Assembly: GCA_937910975.1 (NCBI GenBank)
Contig: CALEMZ010000319.1
Span: 1-9,325, forward strand
Length of the DNA: 9,325 nucleotides
From: an uncultured Pseudorhodobacter sp.
GTDB lineage: Bacteria > Pseudomonadota > Alphaproteobacteria > Rhodobacterales > Rhodobacteraceae
Reading direction: 5' to 3'
Shown here: positions 1 through 6,825 of the stretch, in pieces
Numbering within the stretch: position 1 is the stretch's first letter
Layout: the number at the start of each line of letters is the position of its first letter
The notes under the pieces: generated by a model
Databases searched by the model: none
What the model was told of the DNA's origin: nothing
The model's input: only the letters and a program-made list of their open reading frames with translations
Translations under genes and position numbers: made by a program

Positions 1-1992
1 TTCTTCTTCCAGATCGGCGACGAAGGCGAAGGAGGAGTAGGGCCGGTCATCGGGTTCGATTAGTTCAATGGAAATGCCGCCCAGAAGGTCTGCATCTTTG
101 GTATCGGCCGATGACAGGCCACGGCCCGAGCCGCCGCCAATTTCGGCCATGACGAAGGTGGTGGGTGCGCGCCCGTGTTCGGCTTCATAGCGCGCTGTCA
201 GAGCATCGGTGGCGCGCTGCATCTCGCGCATCATGGCCAGCGTGTCGTCGCGCGTGGCACCGGGCAGCATGGCGAAGTTACCCGAAATGGAGGATTGCTC
301 AGGCGCGTTGAAGAAGCGGAATTTCAGATCACCACTGATGAAAAGGGCGAGCTGCGAGGCCAGCAAAAGCACGGCCAGCGCGACGGTGGCAAAACGGGCA
401 CGGATGACGACGGCGATGAGGGGGCGGATGGCCACGCGGATAAGCCACTGCAACCCCTTGTTCACTTGGCGCGAAGGCCAATCATACCATGCCTCGTCGC
501 GAGCCGCGCGCAGGGCATGGGCCATATGATTGGGCAGGATCAGAAAACATTCCACCAGGCTGGCCATCAACACCGCGATCACCGTAAAGGGAATATCGGC
601 GATCAACGCGCCAAAGCGCCCGCCGATAGTTATGAGCCCTGCAAAGGCGATAATTGTGGTCAGCGTAGAGGCGATAACCGGCATGGCCATGCGCTGGGCT
701 GCATTTTCGGCGGCCTCGACCGGCCCTTCGCCCAAGTGCCGCGCGCGAAAATCTGCGTGTTCGCCCACCACAATCGCATCATCCACCACGATGCCCAAAG
801 TGATGATCAGCGCAAACAGCGAGATCATGTTGATGGTCAGCCCTGCGCCATACATGATACCAATGGCGGCCAGAAGCGATACCGGGATGCCTGCGGCCAC
901 CCAGAGTGCTGTGCGCGCGTTTAAAAACAAGAACAAGAGCGCCACGACAAGGCCAAGCCCCAGCAGCGCGTTGTCCAAAAGCAGGTTCAGGCGCCCCGAG
1001 ATCATCTCGGCGCGGGCGCGGATCAACTCTATCTTCACATTGGGGGGCAGGAGGGGCTGCATCTTATCTACCACCGCCTGCACATCGGCCTGCATGCGGA
1101 TCGCATCGCCGCTGTCAGAGCGGTCTATCCGCACGGTCATGGCAGGGTTGGGGCCGACAAAGGTGGCGCGGCCCCGGTCGGCGGGTTCGGTGCTGACAGT
1201 TGCCAGATTTCCGACACTCAGCGTGGTGCCATCGCTACCTTGACGCAACACGATGGCCGCGATTTGGGTGGCCGAGCGGGCCTCTTGCCCGGTGCGCACA
1301 CGGGCGGTGCCACCACCCACATCGCCGGCCGGCGCGCTGGCCACTTCGGCGGCAATCGCGCCGGCAATCTGTGACATGGTGACATCATGCCGGATCAGGT
1401 TGACCGAAGGCACTTCGATTACGATCTGTGGATCAGCAAGGCCGCGAATGGTGGTGCGGGTGATGCCTTGTTCAAAGAGGCGGGCGGTAAATTCATCAGC
1501 AAAGCGGCCCAATTGATCCACCGAGACGGGGCCAGTGATGACCACATCTGTGACCCTGTCACGCCACGCACCGCGCCGGACCACCGGGTCTTCTGCATCT
1601 TCAGGTAGCGTGCGGATGCCATCGACGGCCGATTGCACATCTTCGGCGGCTTGGGCCAGATCGGTGCCGGGTTCAAATTCCAGCGTGATGGTTGCATTGC
1701 CTTCGGAGGCGCGGGATGTGGCGTCGGTGACGCCATCGACCGTTAAAAGCGCGGGTTCAAGCACCTGAACAATGGCGCGGTCCACATCTTCGGCCCCGGC
1801 CCCGGACCATTTGGTGCTGATGGTGATTTCGGAAATAATCACATCGGGAAAGAACTGTGCGCGGATGCGGGTGGCGGCGGCAAGGCCCGCGACGATCATC
1901 ACGGCAAGCAGAAGGTTGGCGAGCGTGCGGTGCCGGGTAAAGTAGGACAAGATGCCTTTTGCGCCGCCGCCGATGTCGCGCCCTCTTGCCAT
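1..1992 (-). CDS. RND efflux pump inner-membrane permease (AcrB-like), N-terminal 664 residues; cut by the window edge
   Basis: Proton-driven export pump of the RND superfamily, which works in the inner membrane with a periplasmic adaptor and usually an outer-membrane channel. The frame is open from the ATG at 1992 to base 1 (664 codons); full proteins are about 1,000-1,050 residues, so roughly the last third is missing. Visible: first membrane segment near residues 25-41, a periplasmic pore-type region (about 45-330), then membrane segments near 337-357, 362-384, 386-411, 435-458 and 464-487, and another near 534-554. In the fourth segment, GIVVDDAIVVGE (400-411) carries the Asp pair D404/D405, matching the proton-relay Asp407/Asp408 of AcrB, so the pump looks functional. 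It starts three bases after the adaptor stop, so the two are surely co-transcribed. The substrate cannot be told from sequence; a HAE-type (drug or hydrophobe) pump is more likely than a heavy-metal CusA type. Confidence 0.95.
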   Translation of the reverse strand, partial: MARGRDIGGGAKGILSYFTRHRTLANLLLAVMIVAGLAAATRIRAQFFPDVIISEITISTKWSGAGAEDVDRAIVQVLEPALLTVDGVTDATSRASEGNATITLEFEPGTDLAQAAEDVQSAVDGIRTLPEDAEDPVVRRGAWRDRVTDVVITGPVSVDQLGRFADEFTARLFEQGITRTTIRGLADPQIVIEVPSVNLIRHDVTMSQIAGAIAAEVASAPAGDVGGGTARVRTGQEARSATQIAAIVLRQGSDGTTLSVGNLATVSTEPADRGRATFVGPNPAMTVRIDRSDSGDAIRMQADVQAVVDKMQPLLPPNVKIELIRARAEMISGRLNLLLDNALLGLGLVVALLFLFLNARTALWVAAGIPVSLLAAIGIMYGAGLTINMISLFALIITLGIVVDDAIVVGEHADFRARHLGEGPVEAAENAAQRMAMPVIASTLTTIIAFAGLITIGGRFGALIADIPFTVIAVLMASLVECFLILPNHMAHALRAARDEAWYDWPSRQVNKGLQWLIRVAIRPLIAVVIRARFATVALAVLLLASQLALFISGDLKFRFFNAPEQSSISGNFAMLPGATRDDTLAMMREMQRATDALTARYEAEHGRAPTTFVMAEIGGGSGRGLSSADTKDADLLGGISIELIEPDDRPYSSFAFVADLEEE

Positions 1993-1995
1993 GCC

Positions 1996-3483
1996 CTAGC
2001 CCCCCATTCGGCTTTCCAGCCGCTCAATCACGCTTACGGGAACTTTCTCTTGGGCCAATTGCGCGAGGATGCGGTTCTTCGCCTCTGCGGGCATGCGTTG
2101 GTTGCCTTCGACAAAGGCGATCAGTGCGGCGCGGCGTTCGGGCGTAAGGATAACGAATTCGGGCAGGGCAGGTGCCGAGGCAATAGTGTTGGCAGTTTCG
2201 GTTTGGGCCGCATTGGGCGCGCGGATCGGTTTGACCTTGATTCCCGCACCAAGCAGCGGCGAGCGTTCACGCACCAATTCGCGCCCTTCAAGGCCCGTGG
2301 CAGACAGGATAACCATATCGCCCTGACGGCGTTGCAAAATGGCGGGCAGGGCCTCCAGACGGTCCTCGGCGGTCAGCGCCAGAACGGCCCCATCGGCACC
2401 TAGCGCGGTAGCGGGCAGGGCGATGACGTTCTCCAACTCTGGCTCGGATATGCGCACCGTTACGAAATCGCCGGGGCGAAAGCCGGGGGCGGTGCTGAGC
2501 GTGGCATAGACAAGGCGGCCCGTCTGGCCTTCGCCCACGGCTGCACCAACGCGGGTCAGCGCGCCTTGGGCGATGAGTTCGGCACCGGAAACCTCAAGTG
2601 CAGCGGTGACGACGGCGGGAACCAGTTGGCCGTCAGGGTCGATCAACCGCGCGAATTGTGCGGTGGAGATGCGAAAGGCCACCTCAAGGGCGGTCGGGTC
2701 GATCAACTCCCCCAGCCGCTCATTGCTGCCAAGGATGCGGCCCGGCACGGTGCTTATACCGTTGAGAACGCCGTCAAATTCGGCAAAGAGTTCGGTTTCG
2801 CGCAAGGCGCGTTCGGCCTCGGACAAGGTGATGGCTTGGCGCGACAGGGCGGTTTTGGATTGATCCACCCGCGCTTCGGCCTGCGCGAGCGCCGAGCGGC
2901 GTGACAAAAGCGCCTGATCGGCGCTGGAGGCGGCAAGGGCGGCGGTTTCTACGGCGGCGACAGAGCCTACGCCACGGGCCTGAATATCATGCTGGCGGGC
3001 CAGAGCTTGCTGGCGCAGGCTGGCTTGGGCCTGGGCGGCGGCAACATCTTCATGCGACAAAAGCAGCGCGCGTTCGGCCTCACGCGCCTCCGCTTCGGCG
3101 CGGGCGGTGTCTGATTGGGCAAGATCGCGGGCGGCGGTGGCATCTGCCGGATCGAGCCGTAGCAAAAGCTGGCCTGCGGTGACGGTGGCACCATCTTCCA
3201 CCCCATCACCAAGGGCAATGACCGTGCCGGGGCGCGGCGCGCGCAATTCCAATGTGCGCCGCGAGCGAACCTCGCCAAAGGCGGTGAGAACCGGCGCGAG
3301 GGCACTGGGTGTCGCGGTAATGACATTTACCGAAAAGATACGTTCGCGGGCGGGCTGGCCGGGGCGGTCGCCAGCTGTTTTTGCCTCAAACGCCGTGCGC
3401 AACGTCTGGCCCGCCATGGCCAATAGACCCAGCGTTAGGGCCAGCAGGAGGAGGCCGACAAGCGACCGTCTAAAAAACCGCAT
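1996..3483 (-). CDS. RND efflux periplasmic adaptor (membrane fusion protein, HlyD/AcrA type)
   Basis: Adaptor that links the RND pump to an outer-membrane channel across the periplasm; 495 residues. A hydrophobic N-terminal anchor (about 7-25) follows MRFFRRS, and there is no lipobox Cys, so it is probably held by a membrane helix. The first half lipoyl motif lies near 78-112 (RAPRPGTVIALGDGV...GQLLLRLDP). A long Ala/Gln/Glu-rich alpha-hairpin coiled coil follows (about 113-230), then the second lipoyl half (232-262, FAEFDGVLNGI), the beta-barrel (about 267-345) and the membrane-proximal part. The tail (446-493) is a predicted helical extension, described as a finding. The start at 3483 is supported by GGAG (complement of 3491-3494) seven bases upstream. 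First gene of the efflux unit; no outer-membrane channel gene is visible in the window. Confidence 0.94.
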   Translation of the reverse strand: MRFFRRSLVGLLLLALTLGLLAMAGQTLRTAFEAKTAGDRPGQPARERIFSVNVITATPSALAPVLTAFGEVRSRRTLELRAPRPGTVIALGDGVEDGATVTAGQLLLRLDPADATAARDLAQSDTARAEAEAREAERALLLSHEDVAAAQAQASLRQQALARQHDIQARGVGSVAAVETAALAASSADQALLSRRSALAQAEARVDQSKTALSRQAITLSEAERALRETELFAEFDGVLNGISTVPGRILGSNERLGELIDPTALEVAFRISTAQFARLIDPDGQLVPAVVTAALEVSGAELIAQGALTRVGAAVGEGQTGRLVYATLSTAPGFRPGDFVTVRISEPELENVIALPATALGADGAVLALTAEDRLEALPAILQRRQGDMVILSATGLEGRELVRERSPLLGAGIKVKPIRAPNAAQTETANTIASAPALPEFVILTPERRAALIAFVEGNQRMPAEAKNRILAQLAQEKVPVSVIERLESRMGG

Positions 3484-3628
3484 CTACGCACTCCGGCAGA
3501 GACATCACGTCATATACGCCTATACGCAGCAGACGGATGAAAAAACATGTTTTCAAGGGTTAAACGCCGAAGGTTGGCTTTTCCGTTGTGGGCGTCGGAA
3601 AGTTTAAGGTAAATTTATTGCGATCTGG
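3484..3628 (-). promoter_or_regulatory. Control region upstream of the RND efflux genes
   Basis: This 145-bp gap between the moaB stop and the adaptor start must hold the efflux promoter. It is more AT-rich than its surroundings. It contains the perfect 12-bp palindrome AAAACATGTTTT (3542-3553), a tandem TATACGCC/TATACGCA pair (3513-3528) and the ribosome binding site GGAG. On the minus strand TTGAAA (3557-3552) could be a -35 element, but no good -10 sits at 17 bp from it, so I do not assign a promoter. No local regulator gene accompanies the pump. Confidence 0.5.
3538..3555. promoter_or_regulatory. Palindromic candidate operator
   Basis: The perfect palindrome AAAACATGTTTT (3542-3553) sits within a slightly longer near-symmetric block, TGAAAAAACATGTTTTCA. 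The outer arms TGAAAA (3538-3543) and TTTTCA (3550-3555) pair on an axis one base away from that of the core. It lies about 60-70 bp upstream of the adaptor start, where a repressor such as a TetR-family regulator commonly binds in RND operons. The symmetry is seen; the binding protein is inferred. Confidence 0.4.
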
Positions 3629-4171
3629 CTATTTTCGGCGCTGATGTTCATCCAGCCGGGGCATGATTTCGACGAAGTTGCAGGGGCGGTGACGGTAATC
3701 GAGTTGCCATTTCAGGATCTCATCCCAGGCATCGCGGCAGGCACCCGGGCTGCCTGGCAGGGCAAACAGATAGGTGCCATTGGCCACGCCCCCGGTGGCG
3801 CGGCTTTGCACTGCTGAGGTGCCAATTTTTTGCATGGAAACCATGGTGAAGACGGTGCCGAAGGCCTCGATTTCTTTTTCGTAAACATCGCGGTGCGCCT
3901 CAACCGTGACATCGCGCCCCGTCAGGCCAGTGCCGCCTGTGGTCAGAATCACGTCGATATCGGGATTGGCGCACCAGTCGCGCAGAAGGCTGGCTATTTC
4001 GGGCCGCTCATCGCGGATGATGTCGCGGGTGGCGAGGGTATGGCCTGCCTCGGTCAGGCGCGCGACAAGGGTGTCGCCGGATTTGTCATCCGTGCTTTGG
4101 CGCGTGTCGGAGACGGTGAGCACGGCGATGCGAACGGGGAGGAAGGGCTTGGTTTCATCAATGCGAGACAT
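3629..4171 (-). CDS. moaB: Molybdenum cofactor biosynthesis protein B
   Basis: MoaB/MogA-family protein (180 residues; E. coli MoaB is about 170). In the family, active members adenylate molybdopterin before molybdenum insertion. Visible motifs: VLTVSDTR (17-24), the SGD turn (31-33), the nucleotide and pterin loop TTGGTGLTGRD (77-87) with D87, QSRATGGVANGTYLFALPGSPGAC (122-145), and the RPCNF signature (162-166) that E. coli MoaB also carries near its end. The start at 4171 leaves three bases after the exporter stop, and AAGG lies about eight bases upstream inside the exporter gene. Last gene of a glycosylase-exporter-moaB unit; I see no strong terminator after it. Whether it is the working adenylyltransferase or, like E. 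coli MoaB, redundant to MogA cannot be told here. Confidence 0.94.
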   Translation of the reverse strand: MSRIDETKPFLPVRIAVLTVSDTRQSTDDKSGDTLVARLTEAGHTLATRDIIRDERPEIASLLRDWCANPDIDVILTTGGTGLTGRDVTVEAHRDVYEKEIEAFGTVFTMVSMQKIGTSAVQSRATGGVANGTYLFALPGSPGACRDAWDEILKWQLDYRHRPCNFVEIMPRLDEHQRRK

Positions 4172-4174
4172 GTA

Positions 4175-4807
4175 TCAGGCCTTGTGCAGAAGGGTGAGGC
4201 GGAGGGCGAGGGCGGTGAAGATACCCGCACTAATTATGCCGAGGCCACGCGCAAAGCGCGGCGAGGTGGCGAGGTGGCGGCCTAGGCCCGAAGCGGAAAG
4301 GCCAACGGCAGAGTTGACGATCATCCCGCCCAAACCCAGCATCGCGCCGAAGATCAGGAACTGCGCCAGCACTTGCCCGCGTGCCGGGTCCACGAACTGT
4401 GGGATGAAGGCGAGGGTGAAGAGGATGATCTTGGGGTTGGTGAGATTTACCAGCGCGCCATCGCGGAAGGCCCGGAGCGGCGAAAGCGCCGGCGCGGTGG
4501 AACGGGTAAGCGCGCTGCTGCGCAGGGCCTGAACCGCCAGCCACAAAAGGTAAGCCACCCCGATCCAGCGGATCGCATCAAAGAGGCCGGGATGTGCGCT
4601 GACCAGCGCGCCAAGCCCAAGCCCTGCCAACGTGACATGCACCATACCGCCCGCCGTGATCCCCGCGGCGGCAGCCACTGCCGCACGTGGCCCGCCGCGC
4701 AGGCCCTGGCCCAGGCTAAACATCATATCCGCGCCGGGCGTGAGGTTAAGCGCCAAAGCTGCGGGGGCGAAGGTCAGAAGCGTGAGGGCATCAACCGGGC
4801 CGATCAC
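4175..4807 (-). CDS. LysE/RhtB-family amino-acid or metabolite exporter
   Basis: Small inner-membrane exporter of the LysE/RhtB superfamily, which exports amino acids such as lysine, homoserine or threonine; the substrate is unknown here. The chosen start is GTG at 4807, giving 210 residues, the usual family size. It overlaps the glycosylase stop as GTGA, with GGA six bases upstream. A longer reading from 4981 adds 58 residues of low-complexity Arg/Gly/His text that is only the glycosylase read in another frame. Visible: family N-terminus with NLTPGADMM (21-29), Gly/Ala-rich helices near 41-71 and 77-97, the conserved GALVNLTNPKIILFTLAFIPQF (117-138), and helices near 146-170 and 188-206, about six membrane spans in all. 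Coupled to the glycosylase upstream and moaB downstream, with no obvious functional link to either. Confidence 0.9.
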   Translation of the reverse strand: MIGPVDALTLLTFAPAALALNLTPGADMMFSLGQGLRGGPRAAVAAAAGITAGGMVHVTLAGLGLGALVSAHPGLFDAIRWIGVAYLLWLAVQALRSSALTRSTAPALSPLRAFRDGALVNLTNPKIILFTLAFIPQFVDPARGQVLAQFLIFGAMLGLGGMIVNSAVGLSASGLGRHLATSPRFARGLGIISAGIFTALALRLTLLHKA

Positions 4808-5622
4808 GATTTTTCCAGCCTTGCTTGCACGGCCAAAAGGTCTGCCCATGCCTCGCGCTTTGCCGCCGGCGTGCGCAGCAGATAGGCCGGGTGTGTCATT
4901 GGCATGACGGGGATTCCTTGGGTTTCCGCCCAAGTGCCGCGCAGGCGCAAAATCCCACGCTTGCCCAGAAGGGCGGCGCAAGGGGCGTTGCCCATGGTGA
5001 TGATGAGGCGGGGGTTGATAAGCGCGATATGGCGGGCCAAGAACGGCTGCATCATCGCGATTTCTTCGGGGTCCGGGTCATGGTTTCCGGGAGGGCGCCA
5101 TGGAATGACATTTGTGATATAGGCGGCTTTGCCCGCGTCTTCGGCACCGCGCGCGTATCCGATGGCGGCGAGCATCTTGTCCAGAAGCTGGCCCGTGCTG
5201 CCCACAAAAGGGCGGCCTTCGAGGTCTTCTTCGCGGTTAGGGGCCTCACCGATGATCATCAGGGATGCGTTGGGGTTGCCATCTGAGAAGACCAGATTGC
5301 GCGCACCTTTTTTCATCTCGTAATGGTCAAAGCTTTCCAGAGCTGCGCGTAGGCTGGCCAGATCGGCACAGGCGGCGGCCAGATCTTGCGCGATCTTGGC
5401 GGTGTCGAGCTTTGGCGCGTCATGGATGGCTGGGGCGGGTTGATTTGCGGTGGCTTGTAAGGCGGCAGGCTTCTGGACTGTATGCGCTTGTCGTTCGGGC
5501 AGGGCATAGCGATCTATCGGGGCCTCGGCCATCACCTCGGTCACGCCAAGATCGACCTGCCAGCTTAGCGCGGCGAAGGCGGCCTCCCAATCGTAGTCGG
5601 TTATGTCAGCGGCGATTCCCAT
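4804..5622 (-). CDS. Uracil-DNA glycosylase, family 4/5-like, lacking the usual iron-sulfur cysteines
   Basis: Removes uracil from DNA to start base-excision repair. With the ATG at 5622 it has 272 residues. The N-terminal 95 residues are a poorly conserved Ala/Pro-rich stretch, ending in a helical part. The catalytic domain follows: GEAPNREEDLEGRPFVG (125-141, motif A, with Asn where GEAPG is usual), NVIPWRPPGN (171-180), and THPAYLLR (243-250, motif B with the conserved His). Only two cysteines exist (C85, C215) and neither sits at the usual cluster positions. A longer frame reaching 5784 crosses the divergent promoter and the pyrB start and adds Pro/Lys-rich text, so I reject it. No clear ribosome binding site precedes 5622, so the start is the least certain part. 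First gene of the unit with the exporter and moaB. Confidence 0.88.
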   Translation of the reverse strand: MGIAADITDYDWEAAFAALSWQVDLGVTEVMAEAPIDRYALPERQAHTVQKPAALQATANQPAPAIHDAPKLDTAKIAQDLAAACADLASLRAALESFDHYEMKKGARNLVFSDGNPNASLMIIGEAPNREEDLEGRPFVGSTGQLLDKMLAAIGYARGAEDAGKAAYITNVIPWRPPGNHDPDPEEIAMMQPFLARHIALINPRLIITMGNAPCAALLGKRGILRLRGTWAETQGIPVMPMTHPAYLLRTPAAKREAWADLLAVQARLEKS

Positions 5623-5724
5623 GGGGCGAGGGTATGGCGTGGCGCGGGGCGGGGCAAGCGGGGGCTTGATGGGTCGGGTAAGGCTTTTGGATGGTATTGC
5701 GTGTGTAAGCTGTTGAATTGAGCG

Positions 5725-5753
5725 TTGCCCCTTGGCCCCCGCTTTGCCATAAG
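5725..5753 (+). promoter_or_regulatory. Candidate promoter of the pyrB operon
   Basis: TTGCCC (5725-5730, -35) and CATAAG (5748-5753, -10; four of six consensus bases) are separated by 17 bp. Transcription would begin near 5760, leaving a leader of about 20 bases before the pyrB ATG, too short for a classical attenuator. Assigned on spacing and similarity only. Confidence 0.4.
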
Positions 5754-5758
5754 CAAAG
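5742..5758. repeat. Inverted repeat overlapping the candidate pyrB -10
   Basis: CTTTGC (5742-5747) and GCAAAG (5753-5758) form a perfect 6-bp inverted repeat around CATAA. Because it covers the candidate -10 element it could be an operator; as RNA it would lie mostly upstream of the predicted start site and so would not form a leader hairpin. Confidence 0.45.
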
Positions 5759-5782
5759 GCATAACCAGACCGGAGAGCAGCC

Positions 5783-6745
5783 ATGAGTTTTCGCGCGCGT
5801 CATTTGCTGGGGATCCAGCAGCTTGCCCCCGACGAAATTCGCGCCATTCTGGACCTCGCGGATAAGTATGTCGATCTGAACCGCCGCTCGATCAAGAAGT
5901 CCGACGCGCTGGCGGGGATGACGCAAATTAACATGTTCTTCGAAAACTCGACCCGCACGCAGGCTTCTTTTGAGCTGGCTGGCAAGCGGCTCGGCGCGGA
6001 TGTGATGAACATGTCGGTGGCTTCGTCGAGCGTGAAGAAGGGCGAGACGCTGATTGATACGGCGCTGACGCTGAATGCGATGCACCCGGATTTGCTGGTG
6101 GTGCGGCACGGGGCCTCCGGGGCGGTGAGCCTTTTGGCGGAGAAGGTGAATTGCGCGGTGCTAAATGCGGGCGACGGGCGGCATGAGCATCCGACGCAGG
6201 CGCTTTTGGATGCGCTGACCATTCGGCGGGCGAAGGGGCGTATTCAGCGGCTGACAGTGGCGATTTGCGGCGATGTGGCGCATAGCCGCGTGGCGCGGAG
6301 CAATTTGATATTGCTTGGAAAAATGGAAAATAGGGTGCGATTGATAGCACCACCCACGCTTATGCCTGCGGGCGTGGCCGAGTTTGGCTGCGAGGTGTTT
6401 GACGATATGCGCAAAGGGCTGGAAGGCGCCGATGTGGTGATGATGCTGCGCTTGCAAAAAGAGCGGATGGATGGCGGGTTTATCCCCTCGGAGCGCGAAT
6501 ACTACCACCGCTACGGGTTGGACGCGGAAAAGCTCGCCCATGCCAAGCCGGATGCGATTGTGATGCATCCCGGCCCGATGAACCGAGGAGTGGAGATTGA
6601 CGGCGAGATTGCCGATGACATTAACCGCTCGGTTATTCAGGAACAGGTGGAAATGGGCGTGGCGGTGCGCATGGCCTGCATGGACTTGCTTGCGCGCAAC
6701 CTACGGGCTGAGCGCGGGGCGAAGGCCACCGGGGTGATGGTGTGA
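5783..6745 (+). CDS. pyrB: Aspartate carbamoyltransferase catalytic chain
   Basis: Joins carbamoyl phosphate and L-aspartate to N-carbamoyl-L-aspartate, the committed step of pyrimidine synthesis, in the cytoplasm. 320 residues, a normal length. Key sites are intact: FFENSTRT (52-59), the carbamoyl-phosphate binding STRT loop; SSSVKKGETLIDT (81-93), the 80s loop with its Ser and Lys; HPTQALLD (136-143); RLQKERMD (223-230), with the aspartate-binding Arg; and HPGPMNRGVEI (262-272). The ATG at 5783 has GGAG (5772-5775) seven bases upstream. No pyrI regulatory-chain gene is present; instead a dihydroorotase-like gene lies one gene downstream, as in the type A ATCase arrangement of pseudomonads. 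First gene of the operon that ends with plsY. Confidence 0.97.
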   Translation: MSFRARHLLGIQQLAPDEIRAILDLADKYVDLNRRSIKKSDALAGMTQINMFFENSTRTQASFELAGKRLGADVMNMSVASSSVKKGETLIDTALTLNAMHPDLLVVRHGASGAVSLLAEKVNCAVLNAGDGRHEHPTQALLDALTIRRAKGRIQRLTVAICGDVAHSRVARSNLILLGKMENRVRLIAPPTLMPAGVAEFGCEVFDDMRKGLEGADVVMMLRLQKERMDGGFIPSEREYYHRYGLDAEKLAHAKPDAIVMHPGPMNRGVEIDGEIADDINRSVIQEQVEMGVAVRMACMDLLARNLRAERGAKATGVMV

Positions 6746-6825
6746 GCGGGTAGGGCGTGCGCGGATGTTTCATGCGATGATGTGCAATATACAGATAAAA
6801 AACGCAAAACCGAAGGAAATTGCCA
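6746..6825 (+). other. Short gap between pyrB and the small membrane-protein gene
   Basis: These 80 bp contain an AT-rich patch (about 6785-6810) with TATACA-like bases but no convincing -35 at the right distance, and no hairpin followed by T residues. AAGGA (6813-6817) is the ribosome binding site of the next gene. Read-through from pyrB is the simplest view. Confidence 0.35.

Larger units (their letters stand above)
5623..5782. promoter_or_regulatory. Divergent control region between the uracil-DNA glycosylase gene and pyrB
   Basis: This 160-bp non-coding stretch separates two oppositely oriented operons and should carry both promoters. Towards pyrB it has a plausible promoter and an inverted repeat, listed separately. 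Towards the glycosylase gene it has a short inverted repeat CAAGC-GGGG-GCTTG (5655-5668) and, on the minus strand, TTGCCC and CATACC 15 bp apart, with CATACC ending only eight bases before the ATG. That arrangement would fit a leaderless mRNA but is weak evidence. Confidence 0.5.

Noticed and set aside
175..1243. Long plus-strand open frames (175-924, 530-1243)
   Set aside because: They lie wholly opposite the RND pump gene, have low-complexity His/Arg/Gly or Ser/Arg-rich text, and show no domain; they are antisense shadows of a GC-rich gene.
3580..3601. Hairpin TTTCCG-10 nt-CGGAAA as a moaB terminator
   Set aside because: Only six base pairs with a ten-base loop and no T-run afterwards on the minus strand.
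4808..4981. 58-residue extension of the LysE-type exporter
   Set aside because: It overlaps the glycosylase C-terminus, reads as low-complexity text, and makes the protein too long; the GTG at 4807 gives normal length.
5623..5784. N-terminal extension of the glycosylase to 5784
   Set aside because: It would cross the divergent promoter region and the pyrB start, and the extra 54 residues are Pro/Lys-rich with no family match. The family-like text begins at 5622.
6305..6333. AT-rich patch in pyrB with TTGATA as an internal promoter
   Set aside because: No good -10 at 16-18 bp. The codons encode the conserved text NLILLGKMENRVRLI, so the coding need explains the composition.
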